Both the position numbers and the translations under genes were made by a program. A stretch of DNA of 6,912 nt from an uncultured Clostridia bacterium (GTDB lineage: Bacteria > Bacillota > Clostridia > Oscillospirales > Acutalibacteraceae): contig CAMHOI010000055.1 in assembly GCA_946186725.1 (NCBI GenBank), positions 1 through 6,912 on the forward strand, read 5' to 3'. This document shows, piece after piece, positions 1 to 5,321 of the stretch (its first letter is position 1; each line of letters opens with the position of its first letter). Below the pieces are notes generated by a model, which was not told where the DNA came from, ran no database searches, and saw nothing but the letters and a program-made list of their open reading frames with translations.

Positions 1-17
1 TTTTTTTGTCTGTCCCC

Positions 18-46
18 ATTATATCACAATTCCGCCCGAAAGCCAA
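18..46 (-). promoter_or_regulatory. Candidate leftward sigma-A promoter, divergent from the operon
   Basis: Read on the minus strand, bases 46-41 give TTGGCT (four of six matches to the -35 consensus). A 17-base spacer follows, then a perfect TATAAT at 23-18 with an upstream TG (TGATATAAT, 26-18), an extended -10. Transcription would begin near base 11 and run off the left edge, so its gene is not visible. The exact -10, the TG extension and the ideal spacing support it, but AT-rich intergenic DNA makes chance -10 boxes common. The T-run at 1-7 would be an A-run in this transcript. Alternatively that T-run is the tail of a rightward terminator whose stem lies outside the window. Confidence 0.45.
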
Positions 47-58
47 ATATTTTATTTG
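44..58. repeat. Perfect inverted repeat between two divergent -35 boxes
   Basis: CAAATA (44-49) and TATTTG (53-58) are perfect inverted arms around a TTT centre. The dyad centre, base 51, is exactly midway between the leftward -35 (41-46) and the rightward -35 (56-61), and the arms overlap both boxes. A repressor bound here could block both promoters, so an operator is a reasonable inference. Six-base arms are short and AT-rich, so chance is not excluded. Confidence 0.35.
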
Positions 59-84
59 AAAAACCCTTCCGTTTTTGCTATAAT
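56..84 (+). promoter_or_regulatory. Sigma-A promoter of the HAD-miaB-mutSL operon
   Basis: TTGAAA at 56-61 (-35), a 17-base spacer, and TATAAT at 79-84 (-10) preceded by TG at 76-77, giving an extended -10. This is a near-consensus vegetative promoter. The predicted start is about base 91, which gives a 5' leader of some 20 bases carrying AGGAGG at 97-102. No other promoter of this quality is evident between the genes downstream, so it probably drives the whole operon. Confidence 0.85.
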
Positions 85-96
85 GAATTGATAAAT

Positions 97-102
97 AGGA
101 GG
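97..102 (+). promoter_or_regulatory. Ribosome binding site that decides the HAD gene start
   Basis: AGGAGG lies 9 bases before the ATG at 112 and only 3 bases before the in-frame ATG at 106. It favours 112, where the protein begins MPKIRAVLFDLDGT, as is usual for HAD hydrolases. The in-frame TTG at 88 lies upstream of the predicted transcription start and cannot be used from this promoter. Confidence 0.8.
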
Positions 103-111
103 CGTATGCTC

Positions 112-789
112 ATGCCCAAGATCCGCGCCGTGCTCTTTGATCTGGACGGCACGCTGACCAACACGCTCGACGACCTCGCGGCGTCGGTCAATTTTGCCCT
201 TTCCACCCACGGGTTCCCCGTTCACGAGGTGCCCGCTTACCGCTATTTTGTCGGCAACGGCGCCGCCGTCATGATCCGGCGCGCCCTGCCCGAGTCCGCC
301 CGCGACGAGGAGACGGTGTCCCGCCTGCTCGAGACCTTCATGGCCCACTATTCCGTCCATTCGCAGGACAAGACCGGCCCCTACGACGGGGTGGAGGCGC
401 TGGTCGCCGCCCTGCGGCAAAAGGGCTACCGCACCGCCGTCGTCACCAACAAGCCCGATTCCGCGGCGCAGGATATCGTCGCCTCCATGTTCCCCGGCCT
501 CTTCGACGCCGTCATCGGTCAGCGGGAGGGCGTGCCGACCAAGCCCGATCCGGCCATGCCCCGCTTGGCCATGGCCGCCCTGCGGGTCGCCCCCGAGGAA
601 TGCGTCTTCCTGGGCGATTCCAACGTCGACATCCTCACCGGCGCCGGCTGCGGCGCCTTCCCCGTGGGGGTGCTGTGGGGCTTCCGCGACAGGGAGGAAC
701 TGATGGAAGCGGGCGCCAGGGAGCTGATCGCCCGGCCGGACGAGCTATGGCGCGTCCTTGACCGCTTGAACGGGGAGGACGGCCGATGA
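112..789 (+). CDS. HAD-superfamily hydrolase, phosphoglycolate phosphatase-like
   Basis: A 225-residue cytosolic phosphatase of the haloacid dehalogenase superfamily. All four catalytic motifs are present. Motif I is DLDGT with nucleophile D10 and acid/base D12. Motif II is VTNK with T112. Motif III is the lysine of KPDP (K144). Motif IV is GDSNVD with Mg2+-binding D169 and D173. Residues of about 17-85 form a helical C1-type cap, as in Gph/PpaX enzymes, and the length is normal. The best guess for the substrate is 2-phosphoglycolate or another small phosphate ester. HAD specificity cannot be read reliably from motifs, so no symbol is given. The start at 112 is chosen from RBS spacing and the predicted transcript start. 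It is the first gene of the operon, and its TGA overlaps the miaB ATG (ATGA, 786-789), implying translational coupling. No functional link to miaB is obvious. Confidence 0.9.
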   Translation: MPKIRAVLFDLDGTLTNTLDDLAASVNFALSTHGFPVHEVPAYRYFVGNGAAVMIRRALPESARDEETVSRLLETFMAHYSVHSQDKTGPYDGVEALVAALRQKGYRTAVVTNKPDSAAQDIVASMFPGLFDAVIGQREGVPTKPDPAMPRLAMAALRVAPEECVFLGDSNVDILTGAGCGAFPVGVLWGFRDREELMEAGARELIARPDELWRVLDRLNGEDGR

Positions 790-2210
790 GCGCCCTGCCC
801 ACCCGCGTCCCGCCCGAGGAGATCGCCCGCCAGCGGGAGTTTGCCCGGAGGGCGAGCGAGCTGCTTCGGGACCGCTTCGGAGAGACGCCGCTGGCCTTCG
901 TCCACTCCTACGGCTGTCAGCAGAACGTCGCCGACGGCGAGCGCATCAGCGGCATGCTCGCCGAAATGGGCTTCGGCTTCACCGACGAGCCGGAGAAGGC
1001 CGACCTCATCCTCTTCAACACCTGCGCCGTGCGGGGCCACGCGGAGGACCGCGTCCTCGGCAACGTCGGCGCCCTCAAGGGGCTCAAGCGGGCCCGGCCC
1101 GGCGTCATTCTCGGCCTTTGCGGCTGTATGGTCCAGCAGGAGAGCGTCGCCGACAGGATCCGTCAGCACTTTCCCTTCGTCGACCTGCTCTTCGGCACCC
1201 ACGTCATCCACTGCCTGCCTGAGCTGCTCTGCCGCCTTCTGGAGGGGGGCAAGCGGGTGTTCGAGCGGCCGGACGCCGCCGGCGTCATCGCCGAGGGGCT
1301 CCCCGTGCGGCGGGACAGCGTCTTCAAGGGCTGGCTGCCCGTGATGTACGGGTGCAACAACTTCTGCACCTACTGCATCGTTCCCTACGTGCGCGGCAGA
1401 GAACGCTCCCGCGACCCCGGGGACGTCCTGCGGGAGGCACGGGAGATGGTCGCCGCCGGATTCAAGGACATCACCCTGCTCGGGCAAAACGTCAATTCCT
1501 ACGGCCGCGGCGCCGACCACGGCGTCGATTTCGCCGGGCTGCTGCGCCGCGTCAATGACATCGAGGGGGACTTCCGCATCCGCTTCATGACCTCCCACCC
1601 GCGGGACTGCACCCTCGATCTGCTTGACGCCATGCGGGACTGCGAGAAGGTCTGCGGCCACCTTCACCTGCCCTTTCAGTCGGGCAGCGACCGGGTGCTG
1701 AAGGCCATGAACCGCCACTACGACCGCGCCCGCTATCTGGAGCTGATCGCGGCGGCGCGGGAGCGAATGCCCGGGATCTCCCTGACCAGCGACGTCATCG
1801 TCGGCTTCCCCGGTGAGACGCGCGAGGATTTTGAACAGACCCTCTCCCTCATCCGCGAGGTCAAGTTCACCTCTCTGTTCACCTTCATCTACTCCCCCCG
1901 TGAGGGGACGCCCGCCGCGCGGATGCCCGACCCCGTTTCCCACGAGGAAAAGACCCGCTGGATGGCCGAGCTGCTCGCCGCGCAGGAGGCCGTCGCCGCC
2001 GAGCGCACCGCCGCCACGATCGGCAGGACCTTCCGCGTGCTGTGCGAGGAGAGCCACGACGACGGCACCCTCTTCGGCCGCACCGACGGCAACGTCGGTA
2101 TCGTCTTTGACGGCGGAAAAGAGGCCGTCGGGCAATTCCTGGACGTGCGCGTGACGGATGCCAAGCACTGGATACTGACCGGCGAGATCGTTGCGCCGCA
2201 GACAAAATAA
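786..2210 (+). CDS. miaB: tRNA-2-methylthio-N6-dimethylallyladenosine synthase MiaB
   Basis: A radical-SAM methylthiotransferase of 474 residues that converts i6A37 to ms2i6A37 in tRNAs reading UNN codons. The N-terminal UPF0004 domain supplies three ligands of the auxiliary [4Fe-4S] cluster: C44 (SYGCQQN), C80 (NTCAVR) and C114 (CGCMVQQ). The radical-SAM cluster motif is C190-x3-C194-x2-C197 (CNNFCTYC), followed by the PYVRGRERSR segment typical of MiaB. Residues of about 411-474 form the tRNA-binding TRAM domain. About 34 extra residues precede the region equivalent to the E. coli start, resembling the extension of B. subtilis YmcB. MiaB is preferred over its paralogues MtaB and RimO because of the CNNFCTYCIVP and GQNVNSYG motifs and the synteny. 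The GGAGG at 774-778, inside the end of the HAD gene, is 7 bases before the ATG. The next gene starts 14 bases after the stop. Confidence 0.96.
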   Translation: MSALPTRVPPEEIARQREFARRASELLRDRFGETPLAFVHSYGCQQNVADGERISGMLAEMGFGFTDEPEKADLILFNTCAVRGHAEDRVLGNVGALKGLKRARPGVILGLCGCMVQQESVADRIRQHFPFVDLLFGTHVIHCLPELLCRLLEGGKRVFERPDAAGVIAEGLPVRRDSVFKGWLPVMYGCNNFCTYCIVPYVRGRERSRDPGDVLREAREMVAAGFKDITLLGQNVNSYGRGADHGVDFAGLLRRVNDIEGDFRIRFMTSHPRDCTLDLLDAMRDCEKVCGHLHLPFQSGSDRVLKAMNRHYDRARYLELIAAARERMPGISLTSDVIVGFPGETREDFEQTLSLIREVKFTSLFTFIYSPREGTPAARMPDPVSHEEKTRWMAELLAAQEAVAAERTAATIGRTFRVLCEESHDDGTLFGRTDGNVGIVFDGGKEAVGQFLDVRVTDAKHWILTGEIVAPQTK

Positions 2211-2224
2211 AGGAGAGAAACACC

Positions 2225-2629
2225 ATGGATATGATGGACGCCGCCCGTCAGCTGGGCAAGGCCATTCAACAGGATCCCCGCTACCTCGCCTACGTCGCCG
2301 CCCGCGAGGCAAACGACGCCGACGAGGCCCTGCAGGAGCTGATCGGACAGTTCAACCTGCTCAAGATGCAGGTCGACGAGGCCATGGACAAGGAGCCCCG
2401 CGATGAGGAGAAGATCGCTTCCCTCAACGCCGAGCTGCGCAAGGCCTACTCCGCCATCTTCGTCAATGAGCATATGCAGGCCTACCAGGCCGCCAAGCAG
2501 GAACTGGACGAGGTCGTGCGCCGTATGAATTCGATCATCGATCTCTGCCTGGCGGGAGAGGACCCTGATACCTGCCAGCCCGCCGAGGACTGCACCGGCA
2601 GCTGCGCCACCTGCGGCGGCTGTCATTGA
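2225..2629 (+). CDS. YlbF/YmcA-family protein with a cysteine-rich C-terminal tail
   Basis: A 134-residue, mostly helical, charged protein of the YlbF/YmcA (Com_YlbF, formerly DUF964) family. Residues 1-107 look like a long helical hairpin with the family-type NEHMQAYQAAKQELDEVV stretch. There is no signal peptide or membrane segment. The C terminus carries C108, C117, C123, C127, C130, C133 and a final H134, a spacing that suggests metal or Fe-S binding. In B. subtilis, YmcA, YlbF and YaaT (RicA, RicF, RicT) form a complex that carries [4Fe-4S] clusters and affects RNase Y-dependent mRNA processing, competence, sporulation and biofilm formation. The position directly after miaB and before mutS matches ymcA, so this may be its positional equivalent. 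Family members are hard to tell apart by eye, so no symbol is assigned. AGGAG at 2211-2215 is 9 bases before the ATG. Confidence 0.85.
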   Translation: MDMMDAARQLGKAIQQDPRYLAYVAAREANDADEALQELIGQFNLLKMQVDEAMDKEPRDEEKIASLNAELRKAYSAIFVNEHMQAYQAAKQELDEVVRRMNSIIDLCLAGEDPDTCQPAEDCTGSCATCGGCH

Positions 2630-2642
2630 CCCGGGAAGTAGT

Positions 2643-2681
2643 ATGAGCAAGGGGCCCGCCCCTTCGGGAGGAAGAGCATGA
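2643..2681 (+). CDS. Possible 12-codon leader ORF coupled to mutS
   Basis: An ATG at 2643 opens a 12-codon frame (MSKGPAPSGGRA) whose TGA at 2679-2681 overlaps the mutS ATG at 2678-2680 as ATGA. A weak purine-rich GGGAAG at 2633-2638 sits only 4 bases upstream, which is close for efficient initiation. If translated, it would couple ribosomes into mutS and melt the hairpin at 2649-2664. There is no homology argument, and a frame this short arises easily by chance. Confidence 0.2.
   Translation: MSKGPAPSGGRA
2649..2664 (+). other. GC-rich hairpin just upstream of the mutS ribosome binding site
   Basis: AAGGGG (2649-2654) and CCCCTT (2659-2664) form a perfect 6-bp stem with a CCCG loop. The stem ends one base before the GGGAGG ribosome binding site of mutS (2666-2671). 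No T-run follows, so it is not a normal intrinsic terminator. It could adjust mutS translation or protect an mRNA processing end. It is short, and no function is shown. Confidence 0.4.
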
Positions 2682-5293
2682 GCGAACAGTTGTCGCCGAT
2701 GATGCAGCAATATCGGCAGATCAAGGCGCAATACCCCGATACCATCCTGTTTTACCGGCTGGGCGATTTCTACGAGATGTTCTTTGAGGACGCCCTGCTC
2801 GCGTCCAAGGAACTGGATCTTACGCTGACCGGCCGCGACTGCGGCCTGCCGGAGCGTGCCCCCATGTGCGGCGTGCCCTTCCACAGCTACGAGTCCTACG
2901 TTTCCCGCCTGGTCGACCGTGGCTACAAGGTCGCCATCTGCGAGCAGATGGAGGACCCCGCCAAGGCCAAGGGACTGGTCAAACGGGACATCATCCGCGT
3001 CATTACGCCCGGCACCGTCATCGAGGACTGTATGCTGGAGGAGGGACGCAACAACTATCTCTGCGCCGTCTGCAAGCTGGAGGACGCCGCGGGGCTCTGC
3101 TTCGTGGACGCGTCCACGGGCGAGGTGCGCCTGACCCGGGTGGAAGGGGACTCCCTTTCCGCTCGCATCATCGGAGAGCTGGCCCGCTTCCAACCCGCCG
3201 AGGCGCTTCTCAACGTCTGGGCGGCCTGCGACAACGCCGTGACCCGCTTCCTTTCCACCCGCCTCAAGTGCCGGGTCGAGACCAAGGTGGAAGACGACTT
3301 CGACCTGCCCTCCTGCGCCGAGCGGGTCACCCGTCATTTCGGCCAATCGCTCGACGCGCTTGGCGTCAGGCCCGACTCCGTGGAGCTGGGGGCGCTGGGC
3401 GCCGTGCTGGCCTATCTGTACGAGACCAAGCGCACCGGGCTGGACGCCATCAACCACGTCGAGATCTATACCGATTCCCAGTATATGCGCCTGGATCTTT
3501 CTACCCGCGCTTCCCTGGAGATCAGCGAGACCATGCGCTCCCGCAGCCAGAAGGGATCCCTCATCCGCGTGCTGGACCGTACCCGCACCGCCATGGGCCG
3601 CCGCCTCATCCGCACCTGGCTGGAGCAGCCCCTGCTCAACCCCGCCGCCATCCTCGCCCGTCAGAACGGTGTGGAGGAGCTGCTGAGCGACCCCGTCAAC
3701 CGCGGTGAACTGATTAACGCCATGAGCGGGGTCTACGACCTGGAGCGGCTGATGAGCCGGGTGCTCTACGGCAGCGTCACCCCGCGCGAGCTGCGCGCGC
3801 TGTCCGATACCCTTGCTCATCTGCCCGAGATCCGCGGCCGTATCGCTATGTGCCGCAGCGCCATCCTGGATGACGTTTACAAGCAGACCGACGAACTCAA
3901 GGACGTGCGCGACCTCATCGACGCCGCCATTGTCGATGCGCCGCCCATGACGCTCAAAGAGGGCGGCGTCATCCGCCCCGGCTACAATGCCGAGATCGAC
4001 ACCCTGCGCGACGATCTCAAGGACGGCCACGGCTTCATCCTGCGCATCGAGAACGAGGAACGGGAGCGCACGGGGATCAAGAATCTGCGCGTCAAATACA
4101 GCAAGGTCTTCGGCTACTGCATCGAGGTCACCAACTCCTTCCGCGACCTGGTGCCCGAGGACCGCTACATCCGCAAGCAGACGCTGGTCAACTGCGAGCG
4201 CTACATCACCGAGGAGCTCAAGGAGACCGAGGCCCGCGTGCTGGGTGCCAGGGATCGCCTGGAGCGGCTGGAACGGGAACTGTTCGACCGGGTCCGCACC
4301 GACGTTTCGGCCCAGCTTACCCGTATCCAGCGCACCGCTTCCGCGCTGGCGCGGCTGGACGTGCTCTGCTCCTTTGCCCAGGCGGCGGACGAATACCGCT
4401 ACGTGCGTCCCGCCATCAACGTGGACGGGCGCATTACCATTGTCAACGGCCGGCACCCCGTTGTCGAGCGGCTGATCGACACGCCCTTCGTGCCCAACGA
4501 TACCCACCTCGACCCGACGGGGGACCGCTGCGCCATCATCACCGGCCCGAACATGGCGGGCAAGTCTACCTACATGCGGCAGGTCGCCCTCATCGTCCTC
4601 ATGGCGCAGGCCGGCTCCTTCGTGCCGGCCGAATCGGCCGACGTCGGCATCGTCGACGCCATCTTCACCCGTGTGGGCGCCTCCGACGATCTTTCGGCGG
4701 GCCAGTCCACCTTTATGGTGGAGATGAGTGAGGTCGCCAACATTCTCGAAAACGCCACCAAGGACAGTCTGCTTATCTTTGACGAGATCGGGCGCGGCAC
4801 CTCCACCTTCGACGGCATGGCCATCGCGCGCAGCGTGCTGGAGTACGTCTGCAGCCGTAAGAAGCTGGGCGCCAAGACCCTTTTTGCCACCCATTATCAC
4901 GAGCTTACCGAGCTGGAAGGCCAGCTTGAGGGCGTGCGCAATTACAACACCACCGTCAAGAAGCGCGGCGAGGAGATCACCTTCCTGCGCCGCGTGGTAC
5001 CCGGCCCCGCCGACGGGAGCTACGGCATCGACGTCGCCCGCCTGGCCGGCATTCCTGAGGACGTCGTTGCCCGCGCCCGCAAGATCCTCCGTTCCCTGGA
5101 GGAGAATGAATCCATCGCCGTGCCCCGCGCCGCCGCCCGAAGAGGGGAGCGCGAGGAGCCCGGCGCCACCCTCTCCGACAGCGCCGCCGCCATGCTCCTC
5201 GACGAGCTGAAGATCCTCGACGTCAACACCCTTACCCCCATCGAGGCCATGAGCAAGCTGCACGAAATGAGTCAGCGCGCCAAGGAGCTTTGA
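2678..5293 (+). CDS. mutS: DNA mismatch recognition protein MutS
   Basis: Full-length MutS of 871 residues, an ATP-dependent clamp that recognises mismatches and small loops and then recruits MutL. Domain I holds the mismatch-contacting F31-Y32-E33 motif (GDFYEMF), equivalent to the Phe-Xaa-Glu of E. coli MutS. A connector domain follows, then core and clamp helices including FGYCIEV near 478-484 and the KQTLVNCERYITEELKE segment from K500. The C-terminal ABC-type ATPase has Walker A GPNMAGKST (623-631), signature DDLSAGQSTF (670-679), Walker B LIFDE (D702, E703) and the switch histidine H739 of ATHYHEL. The last helices (TPIEAMSKLHEM, about 853-864) are the usual dimerisation tail. The 811-838 linker is short of the customary QLSLF-like clamp-binding motif. 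It is MutS1 rather than MutS2: domain I is present and there is no Smr domain. GGAGG at 2667-2671 is 6 bases before the ATG. Confidence 0.98.
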   Translation: MSEQLSPMMQQYRQIKAQYPDTILFYRLGDFYEMFFEDALLASKELDLTLTGRDCGLPERAPMCGVPFHSYESYVSRLVDRGYKVAICEQMEDPAKAKGLVKRDIIRVITPGTVIEDCMLEEGRNNYLCAVCKLEDAAGLCFVDASTGEVRLTRVEGDSLSARIIGELARFQPAEALLNVWAACDNAVTRFLSTRLKCRVETKVEDDFDLPSCAERVTRHFGQSLDALGVRPDSVELGALGAVLAYLYETKRTGLDAINHVEIYTDSQYMRLDLSTRASLEISETMRSRSQKGSLIRVLDRTRTAMGRRLIRTWLEQPLLNPAAILARQNGVEELLSDPVNRGELINAMSGVYDLERLMSRVLYGSVTPRELRALSDTLAHLPEIRGRIAMCRSAILDDVYKQTDELKDVRDLIDAAIVDAPPMTLKEGGVIRPGYNAEIDTLRDDLKDGHGFILRIENEERERTGIKNLRVKYSKVFGYCIEVTNSFRDLVPEDRYIRKQTLVNCERYITEELKETEARVLGARDRLERLERELFDRVRTDVSAQLTRIQRTASALARLDVLCSFAQAADEYRYVRPAINVDGRITIVNGRHPVVERLIDTPFVPNDTHLDPTGDRCAIITGPNMAGKSTYMRQVALIVLMAQAGSFVPAESADVGIVDAIFTRVGASDDLSAGQSTFMVEMSEVANILENATKDSLLIFDEIGRGTSTFDGMAIARSVLEYVCSRKKLGAKTLFATHYHELTELEGQLEGVRNYNTTVKKRGEEITFLRRVVPGPADGSYGIDVARLAGIPEDVVARARKILRSLEENESIAVPRAAARRGEREEPGATLSDSAAAMLLDELKILDVNTLTPIEAMSKLHEMSQRAKEL

Positions 5294-5306
5294 CCCCACA
5301 TCCCGG

Positions 5307-5314
5307 AAAGGAGG
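5307..5314 (+). promoter_or_regulatory. Strong ribosome binding site of mutL
   Basis: AAAGGAGG, close to full anti-Shine-Dalgarno complementarity, lies 7 bases before the mutL ATG at 5322 in the 28-base mutS-mutL gap. It is the best-matching site in the window and suggests that mutL translation is initiated independently rather than by overlap with mutS. Confidence 0.8.
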
Positions 5315-5321
5315 CACCCCT

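Noticed and set aside
1..7. T-run at the left edge as an intrinsic terminator
   Set aside because: The stem, if any, lies outside the window, so a terminator cannot be supported. It may equally be the early A-run of a leftward transcript.
88..111. Upstream in-frame TTG (88) or ATG (106) as the start of the HAD gene
   Set aside because: TTG 88 precedes the predicted transcription start near 91 and the RBS itself would be inside the coding region. ATG 106 is only 3 bases from AGGAGG. ATG 112 has ideal spacing.
519..2312. Open frame of 597 codons on the minus strand opposite the HAD gene and miaB
   Set aside because: Same compositional shadow effect. It has no plausible domain and runs across three well-supported + strand genes.
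2649..2664. Hairpin before mutS as a transcription terminator
   Set aside because: No T-run follows the stem, and the mutS ribosome binding site starts directly after it. Termination here would separate mutS from its operon with no replacement promoter visible.
1889..5317. Very long open frame of 1142 codons on the minus strand opposite mutS and the end of miaB
   Set aside because: It lies opposite genes with unmistakable MutS, YlbF-family and MiaB motifs. High GC and frequent GTC/GAC-type codons remove stop codons from the complementary frame. The translation is low-complexity, rich in G, A, V, D, H and Q, and has no recognisable domain.
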